Shown piece by piece: positions 38,019-47,623 of a stretch of 64,000 bases of DNA. Below the pieces are notes generated by a model. That model did not search any database. It saw only the letters and a list, made by a program, of their open reading frames with translations, and was not told the DNA's origin. Position 1 is the first letter of the stretch. Every line of letters starts with the position of its first letter. This DNA comes from Pseudomonas sp. G.S.17 (GTDB taxonomy: Bacteria; Pseudomonadota; Gammaproteobacteria; Pseudomonadales; Pseudomonadaceae). Where the stretch lies: NCBI RefSeq assembly GCF_038096165.1, contig NZ_CP151076.1, forward strand, positions 4,647,501 through 4,711,500. The letters are read 5' to 3'. The translations under genes and the position numbers were made by a program.

Positions 38019-38951
38019 ATGAAACGCATCCGCATCCTCGACTCCCACACCGGCGGCGAACCGACGCGCCTGGTGCTGGAAGGCTTCCCTGAGCTGGGCA
38101 CCGGCAGCATGGCCGAACGCCGACAGATCCTTGCTGAACAGCACGATGACTGGCGCGCCGCAACCGTACTGGAACCGCGCGGCAGCGACGTGCTGGTCGG
38201 CGCGCTGCTCTGCGAACCGGTTGACCCCGACGCCTGTGCGGGGGTGATTTTCTTCAATAACAGTGGCTATCTCGGCATGTGCGGCCACGGCACCATCGGG
38301 CTGGTGGTTTCCCTGGCGCATCTGGGTCGCATCAGCGCGGGCGTGCATCGCATCGAAACTCCGGTGGGCACGGTCGAAGCCACGCTCCATGAAGACGGTT
38401 CGGTCAGCGTGCAGAACGTGCCGTCCTATCGCTATCGCAAGGCGGTGAGCGTTGAAGTGCCCGGCATTGGCAGCGTCACCGGCGACATTGCCTGGGGCGG
38501 CAACTGGTTTTTCCTGATTGCCGAACACGGCCTGAGCATCAGCAGCGACAATCTCGACGCGCTCACCGCCTACACCTGGGCGGTGCGTCAGGCCCTGGAA
38601 TCCCAGCGCATCCTTGGCGAAGACGGCGGCGAAATCGATCACATCGAGCTGTTCGCCGACGACGATCACGCCGACAGCCGCAACTTCGTGCTGTGCCCCG
38701 GCAAAGCTTATGACCGCTCGCCTTGCGGCACCGGCACCAGCGCCAAACTGGCGTGTCTGGCCGCCGACGGTAAACTCGCGCCGGGGCAGATCTGGCGCCA
38801 GGCCAGCGTGATTGGCAGCCAGTTCGAAGGCTTCTATGAATGGCAGGGCGAACGCGTGGTGCCGACCATTCGCGGCCGCGCCCACATCAGCGCCGAGGCG
38901 ACGTTGCTGATAGACAACGACGATCCGTTCGCCTGGGGCATTCGCCCGTGA
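38019..38951 (+). CDS. lhpA: 4-hydroxyproline 2-epimerase
   Basis: The enzyme converts trans-4-hydroxy-L-proline to cis-4-hydroxy-D-proline, the first step of hydroxyproline use. The 310-residue protein belongs to the proline racemase family with both catalytic cysteines: C88 in GMCGHGT and C236 in [19 protein letters not shown] at the N terminus is also typical. Start ATG 38019 follows AGGTGACCT. Its TGA overlaps the next GTG by four bases. The length and Cys/Cys pair separate it from the Ser-type paralogue at 47624-48661. Confidence 0.93.
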   Translation: MKRIRILDSHTGGEPTRLVLEGFPELGTGSMAERRQILAEQHDDWRAATVLEPRGSDVLVGALLCEPVDPDACAGVIFFNNSGYLGMCGHGTIGLVVSLAHLGRISAGVHRIETPVGTVEATLHEDGSVSVQNVPSYRYRKAVSVEVPGIGSVTGDIAWGGNWFFLIAEHGLSISSDNLDALTAYTWAVRQALESQRILGEDGGEIDHIELFADDDHADSRNFVLCPGKAYDRSPCGTGTSAKLACLAADGKLAPGQIWRQASVIGSQFEGFYEWQGERVVPTIRGRAHISAEATLLIDNDDPFAWGIRP

Positions 38952-40069
38952 CGGCGGAACGGGCAGCCGATGTGATCATCATTGGCGCCGGGATTATCGG
39001 CGCGGCCTGCGCTGATGAACTCGCCAGCCAGGGCCTTGACGTGCTGGTGCTCGATTGCAATCGACCCGCCGCGACCGCCGCAGGCATGGGCCATCTGGTG
39101 GTGCTGGACGACAATCGCGACGAACTGGCCCTCAGCGAATATTCGGTGCGTGCCTGGCGCGAACTCGCCCCGCACTTGCCGGAAGATTGCGCCATGCGCA
39201 CCAATGGCACGCTGTGGCTGGCCTGCAATGCTGAAGAAATGGACGCTGCCCGAACGAAACAACAGACCTTGCAGGATTACGGCCTGAGCTGCGAACTGCT
39301 CGGCGCACAAGCTGTTGCCGACGCGGAACCTGCCTTGCGCAGCGGTCTGCATGGCGCGTTGAAAGTCAGTGGCGACGGGATTCTCTACGCGCCGAATGCC
39401 GCGCGCTGGCTCTTGCAACGGCATGGGCCGCGTATCCGCCAACGCACGGCGCAGGTCACTGAGGTGCAAGGCAATCGACTGCGCGTGGCTGACGGCCAGT
39501 GGCTGAGTGCGACGGCAGTGGTTCTCGCCAACGGCATTTACGCCAGCGAGTTATGTCCGGAACTGCCGCTGCATGGCAAGAAAGGTCACTTGTTGATCAC
39601 TGATCGTTATCCGGTCCAGATCCGCCATACGTTGGTCGAACTGGGCTACGTCACCAGCGCCCATAACGCGACCGGCCCTTCCGTGGCATTCAACGTACAA
39701 CAGCGGCCCACCGGCCAGCTGTTTGTCGGTTCCTCCCGGCAATTCGATAATCAGGATGCCGAGGTCGAAGGCTGGATGCTCGGCCGAATGCTGCGTCGGG
39801 CCAGTGAATTCCTGCCGGATCTCAGCCAGATGACGGCGATTCGCAGCTGGACCGGCTTTCGCGCCGCGACGCCGGACGGTCTGCCGCTGATCGGCGAACA
39901 TCCCCGACAACCCGGCCTGTGGCTGGCGGTCGGCCATGAAGGCCTGGGGGTCACAACCGCGCCCGGCACTGCGCGCTTGCTTGCCGCACAACTATTGCGC
40001 AAGCCTTCACCGCTGTCGGTTGACGCTTATCTGCCGCAACGTTTCATCGGAGCCACCGCCCATGCCTGA
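38948..40069 (+). CDS. D-hydroxyproline dehydrogenase, FAD subunit (beta)
   Basis: The 373-residue DadA-like FAD oxidoreductase has [17 protein letters not shown] near the N terminus and a C-terminal FAD-binding [20 protein letters not shown]. It is one of three subunits that oxidise cis-4-hydroxy-D-proline to 1-pyrroline-4-hydroxy-2-carboxylate. The GTG start is coupled to lhpA by a 4-base overlap; a longer frame from 38840 inside lhpA is rejected. It overlaps the iron-sulfur subunit gene by 8 bases. The set corresponds to the lhpB/F/E genes of P. aeruginosa, but I cannot assign letters to subunits safely. Confidence 0.9.
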   Translation: MTAERAADVIIIGAGIIGAACADELASQGLDVLVLDCNRPAATAAGMGHLVVLDDNRDELALSEYSVRAWRELAPHLPEDCAMRTNGTLWLACNAEEMDAARTKQQTLQDYGLSCELLGAQAVADAEPALRSGLHGALKVSGDGILYAPNAARWLLQRHGPRIRQRTAQVTEVQGNRLRVADGQWLSATAVVLANGIYASELCPELPLHGKKGHLLITDRYPVQIRHTLVELGYVTSAHNATGPSVAFNVQQRPTGQLFVGSSRQFDNQDAEVEGWMLGRMLRRASEFLPDLSQMTAIRSWTGFRAATPDGLPLIGEHPRQPGLWLAVGHEGLGVTTAPGTARLLAAQLLRKPSPLSVDAYLPQRFIGATAHA

Positions 40070-40298
40070 ATTGAGTATTGATGGCCGCCTGCTTGAGGTT
40101 ATTCCCGGCACAAGCGTGGCCGCCGCTTTGGCGCTGATCGGCGACGGTTGCAGCCGCACCTCGGTGAGCGGTCAGCGACGTGCGCCGTTGTGCGGCATGG
40201 GGATTTGTCAGGAATGCAGGGTCAGCATTGACGGCAAACGCCGTTTGGCCTGTCAGACGTTATGCCAGGACGGTATGAATGTGGAGACGCAGCCATGA
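40062..40298 (+). CDS. D-hydroxyproline dehydrogenase, [2Fe-2S] subunit (gamma)
   Basis: The 78-residue ferredoxin-like protein carries the plant-type cluster pattern CGMGICQECRVSIDGKRRLAC near its C terminus: C..C..C plus a distal C. It resembles the small subunit of hydrogen-cyanide-synthase-like dehydrogenases, and shuttles electrons between the two flavin subunits. It lies between them with overlaps of 8 and 4 bases. Longer in-frame extension upstream runs inside the previous gene and is rejected. Confidence 0.9.
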   Translation: MPELSIDGRLLEVIPGTSVAAALALIGDGCSRTSVSGQRRAPLCGMGICQECRVSIDGKRRLACQTLCQDGMNVETQP

Positions 40299-41536
40299 TC
40301 GAAACAGTCGATCTACTGATCATCGGCGCAGGTCCGGCAGGATTGGCAGCGGCACTGGCGGCGGCTCCCGGCGGCGCGCGCATCGCATTGATCGATGACA
40401 ACCCGCTGCCCGGCGGACAAATCTGGCGCGATGGTCCGCAGGCGGATATTCCCGCGCAGGCCCGATCCATGCGTGATGAGTTGCAGGCCTTTGCCAACAT
40501 CCGTCTGCACAGTGCCTGCAAAGTCATCGCCCGTGGCGGCCCTTGGCAATTACTGGTGGAAAACGCCGAGCGCGGTTGGCTGATCAACTACGAAACACTG
40601 ATCCTGTGCACCGGCGCCCGTGAATTGCTGCTGCCCTTCCCCGGCTGGACCTTGCCGGGCGTCACCGGGGCCGGTGGGCTGCAAGCCTTGATCAAGGGCG
40701 GCCTTGCGGTGAAGGACCAACGCGTGGTGATCGCGGGCAGCGGGCCGTTGTTGCTGGCCAGTGCGGCGACCGCCAATGCCAAGGGCGCGCAGGTAGTACG
40801 CATTGCCGAGCAGGCCTCGATGATTGCGCTGGCCGGTTTCGCGGCGAGTCTCTGGCGATGGCCGAACAAGGCCTGGCAGGCGTTCGGGCTGTTTGATGGG
40901 CATTATCGCGCGGGCAGCCACGTGATCGCCGCGCTGGGCACCCATCAACTGGAAGCCGTGTGCATCCAGAGCGGCAAACGTATCGAAGAAATCCCCTGTG
41001 AACGGCTGGCCTGCGGCTTCGGTTTGGTGCCCAACGTCGAATTGGGTCAGGCCTTGGGCTGTCAGGTGGCTGAACGCGCCATCGTTGTGGATCAATGGCA
41101 GGCGACTAGCCTGGCGCATCATTACGCAGCCGGGGAATGCACCGGTTTTGGTGGCAGCGAACTGGCACTGGTTGAGGGTCGCATCGCCGGTTTGGCGGCC
41201 ATGGGCTGGCAGCAACAGGCGCAAGCGCTGTGGCCGCAACGTCAGCGCTGGCAGCGTTTTGCCGATGCGTTGCGGCGCAGTTTCGCCCTTGCTCCCGCGA
41301 TCAAAAACCTCGCCGAGCCGGATACCCTGGTGTGCCGTTGCGAGGACGTTTCCTACGCCGCGCTGGCGGGGCATTGCGACTGGAAACACGCCAAACTCGC
41401 CACCCGCTGCGGCATGGGCGCTTGCCAGGGGCGCATCTGCTCAACCGCCACGCAAACCCTGTTCGGCTGGGAACCACCCGCAGCACGCCCGCCCTTCAGC
41501 CCGGCGCGGGTGGAGACGTTGATGGAACTTGATTGA
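40295..41536 (+). CDS. D-hydroxyproline dehydrogenase, NAD(P)/FAD subunit (alpha)
   Basis: The 413-residue subunit has an N-terminal dinucleotide-binding motif LLIIGAGPAGLAAALA, a second at VVIAGSGPLLLASA, and a C-terminal BFD-like [2Fe-2S] domain with CRCEDVSYAAL and CGMGACQGRICS. The architecture matches HcnB/OoxA-type subunits. Together with the two upstream genes it forms the heteromeric D-hydroxyproline dehydrogenase. It is the last gene of the lhpA operon; a REP pair follows. Confidence 0.9.
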   Translation: MIETVDLLIIGAGPAGLAAALAAAPGGARIALIDDNPLPGGQIWRDGPQADIPAQARSMRDELQAFANIRLHSACKVIARGGPWQLLVENAERGWLINYETLILCTGARELLLPFPGWTLPGVTGAGGLQALIKGGLAVKDQRVVIAGSGPLLLASAATANAKGAQVVRIAEQASMIALAGFAASLWRWPNKAWQAFGLFDGHYRAGSHVIAALGTHQLEAVCIQSGKRIEEIPCERLACGFGLVPNVELGQALGCQVAERAIVVDQWQATSLAHHYAAGECTGFGGSELALVEGRIAGLAAMGWQQQAQALWPQRQRWQRFADALRRSFALAPAIKNLAEPDTLVCRCEDVSYAALAGHCDWKHAKLATRCGMGACQGRICSTATQTLFGWEPPAARPPFSPARVETLMELD

Positions 41537-41576
41537 AATACGGGGCACTGTAGGAGCCAAATCCGACGGATCCGTA

Positions 41577-41665
41577 GGACCGGCTTCAGCCGGGATGGCA
41601 CAAGGTCTGACGACGCAACTGCTGCGAATGTACCGGCCTCCTCCCGGCTAAAGCCGGTCCCACGG
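41577..41665. repeat. REP pair of the CCGGCTTTAGCCGGGAGG class, copy 2
   Basis: AGGACCGGCTTCAGCCGGGA and TCCCGGCTAAAGCCGGTCCC are inverted, with interior GGTCTGACGACGCAACTGC and GAATGTACCGGCC shared with the copies at 34324 and 56229. Confidence 0.9.
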
Positions 41666-41710
41666 GCTGTGTGATGAGGATCAAGACGGTATCGACATGG
41701 GACACCCGCA

Positions 41711-42490
41711 ATGCTCGACCTGACCCAAACCCCCGCGCCGCGCAATCTTGAACAATTGCTCGCCAGTCTTGAACTGGTGGCGCCGTTGCTGGATGCGATT
41801 CCGGGGGTGGTGTTTTTCATCAAGGACACCCAGGCGCGCTATGCGCTGGTCAACCACACGCTGGCGTTTCGTCTGGGTTTCAAGCACAAGAGTGATCTGG
41901 TCGGGCGCACTGCCGAAGAGGTGTTCCCGGCGCGCTTCGGCCCGCAATACACCGAACAGGATCGGCGCGTACTGGCCGATGGCAGGCAGCTTACCGATCA
42001 GCTGGAATTGCACCTTTATTATGGCAACCAGCCGGTCTGGTGCCTGACCCACAAACTGGCGTTGAGAAATCAATCCGGGGACATCATCGGCCTGGCAGGC
42101 ACCTCCCGTGACTTGCAACTGCCGCAATCGACGCATCCGGCCTACCCCAAGCTGGTGGCGGTCGACGCCTATATTCGCGAGCATTTCGCCCGGCCCATCA
42201 CCCTTGCCGAGCTGACAAGCATCGCGGGCCTGTCCATCGCGCAACTGGAACGGCAATGCAAACGCATCTTCCAGCTCACGCCCCGACAGATGATTCACAA
42301 AGCGCGTCTGGGTGAGGCTTCGCGACTGTTGCTGCAGGACATGTCCATCACCGAAATCGCCCTGCGCTGCGGTTACACCGACCACAGCGCGTTCAGCCGT
42401 CAGTTTCGCGCCCTGACCGGATTTTCCCCGAGCCAATACCGCGAGTCGCATTTGGGAAAGGAAGACGCCCGGTCACCTGTGCACCAATGA
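41711..42490 (+). CDS. PAS-containing AraC-family regulator (LhpR-like)
   Basis: The 259-residue protein has a PAS/PAC sensor at about 22-140 (LLDAIPGVVFFIKD, GRTAEEVFPARF, GLAGTSRDL) and an AraC DNA-binding domain at about 155-245. The latter has two helix-turn-helix units (ITLAELTSIAGLSIAQLERQ and MSITEIALRCGYTDHSAFSRQF). P. aeruginosa has an AraC-type activator of hydroxyproline genes (LhpR); position between catabolic and transport genes suggests the same role. The PAS sensor is an inference from sequence pattern. Confidence 0.85.
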   Translation: MLDLTQTPAPRNLEQLLASLELVAPLLDAIPGVVFFIKDTQARYALVNHTLAFRLGFKHKSDLVGRTAEEVFPARFGPQYTEQDRRVLADGRQLTDQLELHLYYGNQPVWCLTHKLALRNQSGDIIGLAGTSRDLQLPQSTHPAYPKLVAVDAYIREHFARPITLAELTSIAGLSIAQLERQCKRIFQLTPRQMIHKARLGEASRLLLQDMSITEIALRCGYTDHSAFSRQFRALTGFSPSQYRESHLGKEDARSPVHQ

Positions 42491-42613
42491 AGCACCCCGC
42501 CCACTATTTGCTCCCTTATGTAACAGCCAAGTCTTGCCGAATTTCCCAGTAAACCGCTGAGGCCGCTGCTTATAGTCATTCCGACAAAACAGGCACAACC
42601 TGTGCATATCAAA

Positions 42614-42628
42614 TATCGTATACGAAAT
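42614..42628. promoter_or_regulatory. Putative GntR/FCD operator, site 2
   Basis: The perfect palindrome TCGTATACGA at 42616-42625 lies 43 bases before the substrate-binding protein start. With the site before lhpC it shares CGTATACGAAAT. The 177-base gap upstream of the transporter gene holds no gene. Confidence 0.65.
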
Positions 42629-42667
42629 TACTTATCCTGATTTCTTCACTCACATCATGAGGCGTTT

Positions 42668-43480
42668 ATGAAAAATCCAGCTGTCGCTGCAACCCTCCTT
42701 GCCGCAATGAGTGTTTCTCTGATCAGTACCGCCCAGGCCGACAAACTCGATGACATCATCGATTCCGGCAAGCTGCGCTGTGCGGTGACGCTGGACTTCC
42801 CGCCCATGGGCATGCGCGATGAGAAGAATGTCCCGGTCGGCTTTGATGTCGATTACTGCAACGACCTGGCGAAAGTACTGGGCGTGACCGCCGAGATTGT
42901 CGAGACGCCATTCCCTGATCGAATTCCGGCGCTGGTCTCGGGCCGAGCCGACATTATCGTGGCCTCGACGTCCGACACCCTGGAGCGGGCCAAGACCGTG
43001 GCGATGAGCATTCCCTATTTCGCGTTCTCCATGGTGGTGCTGACTCGGGAAGACACCAAGATTGAAAAATACGAAGACCTCAAGGGCAAACCCGTCGGTA
43101 ATACCAGCGGCACCTTTGAAGCCATTGCCCTGGAAAAAGACCAGAAGAAATGGGGCAGCGGCAGCTTCCGCGCCTATCAAACGCAGAACGACACGATCCT
43201 CGCCGTTGCCCAGGGCCATATCGATGCGTCGGTGGTGACTAATACGGTGGCCGCCGCGACCATCAAGTCCGGCAAATACAAAGGCCTGAAAACCGCGGGC
43301 ACCGCGCCGTATGTCATCGACTACGTAGCCCTGGCCGCCAAGCGCAATGAATACGGCCTGATCAACTATCTGAACCTGTTCGTCAACCAACAAGTACGCA
43401 CCGGACGCTACGCTGAACTGTATGAAAAGTGGGTCGGCGGCAAGCCGGTTGATTTGACCGTGCCGGGGGTTTATCGCTGA
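42668..43480 (+). CDS. Amino acid ABC transporter substrate-binding protein
   Basis: The 270-residue periplasmic binding protein has a signal peptide ending STAQA before DKLDD. A family 3 solute-binding domain follows (LRCAVTLDFPPMGMRD, GFDVDYCNDLAKVLGV, GRADIIVASTSDTLERAKTV, YLNLFVNQQVRTGRYAELYEKWVGG). It should bind hydroxyproline or a related imino acid for the permease genes downstream. A MITE separates it from them. The signal peptide, start and GTATAC operator are all visible. Confidence 0.9.
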   Translation: MKNPAVAATLLAAMSVSLISTAQADKLDDIIDSGKLRCAVTLDFPPMGMRDEKNVPVGFDVDYCNDLAKVLGVTAEIVETPFPDRIPALVSGRADIIVASTSDTLERAKTVAMSIPYFAFSMVVLTREDTKIEKYEDLKGKPVGNTSGTFEAIALEKDQKKWGSGSFRAYQTQNDTILAVAQGHIDASVVTNTVAAATIKSGKYKGLKTAGTAPYVIDYVALAAKRNEYGLINYLNLFVNQQVRTGRYAELYEKWVGGKPVDLTVPGVYR

Positions 43481-43511
43481 TTGCTGGCGCCGTAACGCTG
43501 TGGGCCCCGTG

Positions 43512-43651
43512 CAGGCTGTGTGAAAACGTCACGAGCGATGACAAGACAAGGCAAAAACAGGCGAAAAAGCGGAGTCTAGGTGTTCTAAATGAGCATTTTT
43601 CGCCTGTTTTTAACGCAGTATTGTCGAGCGCAGTAGTTTTCACACAGTCTG
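43512..43651. mobile_element. MITE-like element, copy 2 (140 bp)
   Basis: The left end CAGGCTGTGTGAAAAC has one mismatch to the right end complement. CGTG duplicates flank it at 43508-43511 and 43652-43655. The body appears identical to copy 1. It interrupts the presumed transporter transcript 31 bases after the binding-protein stop, and its internal hairpin ends in a T-run, so it could attenuate transcription. The right duplicate lies within a REP arm (CGTGGGAGCGAGC). Confidence 0.9.
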
Positions 43652-43757
43652 CGTGGGAGCGAGCTTGCTCGCGAATACACTGTTACAGGCCATGAAAATG
43701 GGTTGTATAAAACGGACCTTTCGCGAGCAAGCTCGCTCCCACCAAGCTCGCTCCCAC
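43652..43757. repeat. REP pair with partly duplicated arm, next to MITE copy 2
   Basis: CGTGGGAGCGAGCTTGCTCG directly follows the MITE. The inverted arm TCGCGAGCAAGCTCGCTCCC appears at about 43722-43741, and its outer half (CCAAGCTCGCTCCCAC) is repeated at 43742-43757, a small tandem duplication of the arm's end. No gene lies in the 319-base gap to the next start. Confidence 0.82.
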
Positions 43758-43799
43758 AAAGTTACAAAAGTTTTTGCTTACCCATTCAGGAGCCAACCC

Positions 43800-45572
43800 A
43801 TGCCGGATGTTTCACTCAACGCCCGCTGTCTGGTCAGCGGCTCAGCCCAGGGCGAGTTGCTTTGGGCCGAGGTTGGCTTGAGTTTCTGGGGCGGTGTCGA
43901 TCCGTTCAGCGGTGAGGTCATCGACCGCCATCACCCGCTCAGCGGGCAGATCATCAGCGGCCGCATTCTGGCGATCCCCAGCGGCCGCGGTTCCTGCACC
44001 GGCAGCAGCGTGTTACTGGAGCTGATCCTTAACGGCCATGCGCCGGCTGCCCTGGTGTTCGAGCAGGTCGACGACATCCTGACCCTGGGCGTGGTGATTG
44101 CCGAGCAGATGTTCGAACGCTCAATCCCGGTCATCAGCGTGGGCCGCGAAGGCTTCGCGGCACTGCGTGAACTGGCCTGGGTGCAGGTCGAAGCGGACCG
44201 GCTTAGCGGCTTTACCGAACAGCCAGCCGTTGCGCTTGAATCAACCCAACCACCCGCCGAAATACAGTGGCAGCCGAGCCTGAAACTAAGCGAAACCGAT
44301 CAGCATTTTCTCGATGGCAGGCATGGCAAGGCGGCGCAGGTGGCGATGGGCATCATCTTGCGCATGGCCGAACTGCAAGGCGCCCGCGAATTGCTGAACA
44401 TCACCCAGGCGCACATCGACGGCTGCATTTATACCGGCCCGGCGAGCCTGCGTTTTGCGCAACAACTGGTGCAATGGGGCGCCAGCGTGCGCGTACCGAC
44501 CACCCTGAATTCCATTTCCGTCGACAAGCGCCGCTGGCGGGAGCTGGGCATTGACAGCGCACTTGGCGAGCCGGCCAGTCAGCTGGGCGATGCCTACCTG
44601 AACATGGGCGCCACCCTGAGCTTTACCTGCGCGCCGTACCTGCTCGACAGCGCGCCCAAGGCTGGCGAACAAATCGTCTGGGCCGAATCCAACGCGGTGG
44701 TCTACGCCAACAGCGTGATCGGCGCCTACACCCTGAAATACCCGGATTATCTCGACATCTGCATTGCCCTCACCGGCCGCGCGCCGTTGACCGGTTGCCA
44801 TCTGGCCGAGCAACGCCACGCTCGAGTACGCATCGAGTTGCCGCCGCTGGCCGATCTGGACGACAGCTTCTACCCGCTGCTGGGCTATCACGTCGGGCTG
44901 TTGTGCCGCAGCGAAATCCCGCTGGTGTGCGGTCTGGAACAGGCGCGGCCGAGTCTGGATGACCTGAAAGCTTTCGGTGCCGCGTTCGCCACCACCTCCG
45001 CAGCGCCCATGTTCCACATCGCGGGCGTGACGCCAGAAGCCAACACTGCCGAACTGGCCATGGGCGGGCATGCGCCGACACGCACGGAACACGTCACCCA
45101 CGCACAACTGTTGAGCAGCTGGCGGGAACTGGACAGCGCGCCGGACCCGCAAGTCGATTTGATTTCCCTGGGCAATCCGCATTTTTCAGTCAGCGAATTC
45201 GCCACGCTGGCCAAGCTTTGCCAGGGCAAACAGCGCCATCCGGACGTGCCGATGGTGATTACCTGCGGCCGCGATGTGCTGGAACAAGCCCGGCGCGCGG
45301 GCGATATCGCCGTGCTCGAAGCCTTCGGCGCGCAGCTTGTCACCGATACGTGCTGGTGCATGCTCGGCGAACCGGTGGTCCCGGTCGCGGCGCGGACCTT
45401 GATGACCAACTCCGGCAAATACGCGCATTACGCGCCGGGTCTGGTAGGCCGCAGGGTGCATTTCGCCAGCCTCGCCGAATGTGTCGCGACGGCGTGCAGC
45501 GGCGTGGCCAGCGGCCGACTTCCGGCCTGGCTCAGCCAACCGGAAGCGCCAGCGGAGCTTGCTTATGTTTGA
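43800..45572 (+). CDS. Aconitase X, fused form (probable cis-3-hydroxy-L-proline dehydratase)
   Basis: The 590-residue protein joins the small AcnX (DUF126) domain at the N terminus (CLVSGSAQGELLWAEVGLSF, SGRILAIPSGRGSCTGSS) to the large (DUF521) domain. The large domain begins near residue 165 and shows DGCIYTGPASLRFAQQ, VPTTLNSISVDKRRW, ESNAVVYANSVIGA and PMVITCGRDVLEQA. This fused type I form was characterised in other bacteria as cis-3-hydroxy-L-proline dehydratase, which gives 1-pyrroline-2-carboxylate. That matches the local hydroxyproline context. Start ATG 43800 has AGGAG upstream; the frame continues into REP/MITE sequence before it, and that part is rejected. Overlaps the permease gene by 8 bases. 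Confidence 0.87.
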   Translation: MPDVSLNARCLVSGSAQGELLWAEVGLSFWGGVDPFSGEVIDRHHPLSGQIISGRILAIPSGRGSCTGSSVLLELILNGHAPAALVFEQVDDILTLGVVIAEQMFERSIPVISVGREGFAALRELAWVQVEADRLSGFTEQPAVALESTQPPAEIQWQPSLKLSETDQHFLDGRHGKAAQVAMGIILRMAELQGARELLNITQAHIDGCIYTGPASLRFAQQLVQWGASVRVPTTLNSISVDKRRWRELGIDSALGEPASQLGDAYLNMGATLSFTCAPYLLDSAPKAGEQIVWAESNAVVYANSVIGAYTLKYPDYLDICIALTGRAPLTGCHLAEQRHARVRIELPPLADLDDSFYPLLGYHVGLLCRSEIPLVCGLEQARPSLDDLKAFGAAFATTSAAPMFHIAGVTPEANTAELAMGGHAPTRTEHVTHAQLLSSWRELDSAPDPQVDLISLGNPHFSVSEFATLAKLCQGKQRHPDVPMVITCGRDVLEQARRAGDIAVLEAFGAQLVTDTCWCMLGEPVVPVAARTLMTNSGKYAHYAPGLVGRRVHFASLAECVATACSGVASGRLPAWLSQPEAPAELAYV

Positions 45573-46230
45573 TTACAACTTCCATTGGCGCGCCGCTTTC
45601 AAGGCTTTGCCGGACATGCTCGGCGGCGCGTGGGTCACGTTCGAAACCGCTGCCCTGTCGATGATCCTCGGCGTATTGATCGCCTTGTGCCTGACCTTCA
45701 TGCGCCAGGGCAAGAACCCACTGCTGCGTGGCTTTTCCGCCACCTGGATTTCCATCGCGCGCAACACGCCGTCGCTGTTTCAGGTGTACATCCTGTATTT
45801 CGGTTTGGGTTCGTTCGGCCTGCATATCAGTTCGTGGGCGGCGTTGCTGGCGGGGATCACCATCAACAACGCCGGTTATCTGGCCGAGAATTTTCGCGGC
45901 GGGCTCAAGGCGGTGCCTGACACCCAACTGCGTGCTGCCCGCTCTCTCGGCATGAGCGCGCCGCAAGCCTATCGCTTGATCGTCATCCCGCAATTGCTGC
46001 GCATTGTGTTTTATCCGCTGACCAACCAAATGGTCTGGGCGGTACTGATGACCTCCATGGGCGTGATCGTCGGGCTCAACGACGACCTGACCGGTGTCAC
46101 CCAGAACTACAACGTGATGACGTTCCGCACCTTCGAATTCTTCGCCATCGCGGCGGTGCTCTATTACCTGATCGCCAAGGCCATCGTGTTCCTCGCACGG
46201 CTGCTGTCCTGGCGGCTGTTCCGGTATTAA
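45565..46230 (+). CDS. Amino acid ABC transporter permease (first)
   Basis: The 221-residue His/Glu-type permease has several membrane helices and the EAA-like loop NFRGGLKAVPDTQLRAARSLGMS, which docks with the ATPase, plus WISIARNTPSLFQVYI near the N-terminal half. Its start lies inside the end of the AcnX gene. It forms a pair with the next permease. Confidence 0.9.
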   Translation: MFDYNFHWRAAFKALPDMLGGAWVTFETAALSMILGVLIALCLTFMRQGKNPLLRGFSATWISIARNTPSLFQVYILYFGLGSFGLHISSWAALLAGITINNAGYLAENFRGGLKAVPDTQLRAARSLGMSAPQAYRLIVIPQLLRIVFYPLTNQMVWAVLMTSMGVIVGLNDDLTGVTQNYNVMTFRTFEFFAIAAVLYYLIAKAIVFLARLLSWRLFRY

Positions 46231-46242
46231 GGGGAGATCGAC

Positions 46243-46893
46243 ATGTTCACTAGCAGCTTTACCTGGAACGACATGCTGTTCCTGCTGGACGGCGCGAAAG
46301 TGACGATCCTGCTGACCCTGGCTTCGATGGCCATCGGCACTATCGCTGGGGTGATCTGCGGTTTCCTGCGCGCCCTGCTGCCTCGTTCGACGATCCCGCT
46401 GGCATGGCTGCTGGACGTATTCCGCAGCGTGCCGTTGCTGATTCAATTCGTGTTGTTCAATGCATTGAAAAGCATCGTCGGCCTGAACTGGTCGGCCTTT
46501 GCCGTGGCCTGCGTGGTGCTCGGCCTGTATGTCACCGCGTATTGCACCGAGGTCGTGCGCAGCGGCGTGTTGTCGGTGCCGTTGAGTGTGCGCCGCGCCA
46601 GCCGCTCGCTGGGTTTGACCTACTGGCAGGACTTGCGCCAGATCGTTTTGCCCATGGCGACGCGCGTGGCGTTTCCCGGCTGGGTCAACCTGCTGCTGGG
46701 CGTCATGAAGGATACGTCGCTGGTGATGTGGATCGGCATTGTCGAGCTGCTGCGCGCCTCGCAAACCATCGTTACCCGGATTCAGGAACCGCTGCTGGTG
46801 TTGTGCATCGCCGGCGCGATTTATTACGTGATGAGCCTGGTGGTTGCCCGCCTCGGCGCCCGACTGGAAGCAAGGTGGCAGGAAAATGATTGA
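46243..46893 (+). CDS. Amino acid ABC transporter permease (second)
   Basis: The 216-residue permease shows hydrophobic helices, an FRSVPLLIQFVLF segment and the EAA-like loop VRSGVLSVPLSVRRASRSLGLT. It starts 12 bases after the first permease and overlaps the ATPase gene by 8 bases. Both permeases together form the channel of the imino acid importer. Confidence 0.9.
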   Translation: MFTSSFTWNDMLFLLDGAKVTILLTLASMAIGTIAGVICGFLRALLPRSTIPLAWLLDVFRSVPLLIQFVLFNALKSIVGLNWSAFAVACVVLGLYVTAYCTEVVRSGVLSVPLSVRRASRSLGLTYWQDLRQIVLPMATRVAFPGWVNLLLGVMKDTSLVMWIGIVELLRASQTIVTRIQEPLLVLCIAGAIYYVMSLVVARLGARLEARWQEND

Positions 46894-47608
46894 GATCGAC
46901 AACGTACACAAATCGTTCGGCGAACTTGAAGTGATCAAGGGCGTGAGCCTGACCGTCAGCAAAGGCGAAGTGGTGTCGATCATCGGCGGCTCGGGCTCGG
47001 GCAAATCCACCCTGCTGATGTGCATCAACGGCCTGGAGTCGATCAAAAGCGGCAGCATTCGCGTGGATGGCACCGAGGTTCACGCCAAAGGCACCGACAT
47101 CAACAAGTTGCGGCAGAAGATCGGCATCGTCTTCCAGCAGTGGAACGCCTTCCCGCACCTCACCGTGCTGGAAAACGTGATGCTGGCGCCGCGTACCGTG
47201 CTGGGCAAAAGCAAGGCCGAAGCCGAGGAACTGGCGGTCCGGCAACTGACCCACGTAGGGCTGGCGGACAAGCTCAAGGTATTCCCCGGCAAGCTGTCCG
47301 GTGGTCAGCAACAGCGCATGGCGATTGCCCGGGCGCTGGCCATGTCGCCGGATTACATGCTGTTCGACGAAGCGACTTCGGCCCTCGACCCACAACTGGT
47401 GGGCGAAGTGCTGGACACCATGCGCATGCTCGCCGAAGACGGCATGACCATGATTCTGGTGACCCACGAAATCCGCTTTGCCCGGGACGTGTCGGACCGC
47501 GTGGCGTTTTTCCGCAACGGCCTGGTGCATGAAATCGGTACGCCGGATCAGGTCATCGGCAACCCGCAGCGGCCGGAAACCGCTGATTTCCTCAAGTCCA
47601 TCAACTAG
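46886..47608 (+). CDS. Amino acid ABC transporter ATP-binding protein
   Basis: The 240-residue ATPase has Walker A GGSGSGKST at 34-42, signature KLSGGQQQRMAIARAL, Walker B MLFDEATSALDP and a switch VTHEIRFARDVSDRVAF. It belongs to the polar amino acid (GlnQ/HisP) class and would energise uptake of hydroxyproline or similar compounds. The ATG lies inside the second permease. Confidence 0.95.
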   Translation: MIEIDNVHKSFGELEVIKGVSLTVSKGEVVSIIGGSGSGKSTLLMCINGLESIKSGSIRVDGTEVHAKGTDINKLRQKIGIVFQQWNAFPHLTVLENVMLAPRTVLGKSKAEAEELAVRQLTHVGLADKLKVFPGKLSGGQQQRMAIARALAMSPDYMLFDEATSALDPQLVGEVLDTMRMLAEDGMTMILVTHEIRFARDVSDRVAFFRNGLVHEIGTPDQVIGNPQRPETADFLKSIN

Positions 47609-47623
47609 CAGGAGGCCCGCCTG

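Noticed and set aside
45532..47073. A 513-codon open frame on the minus strand across the ABC permease genes
   Set aside because: It is antisense to two permeases and an ATPase with clear motifs. The predicted protein is His/Gln/Arg-rich without any domain.
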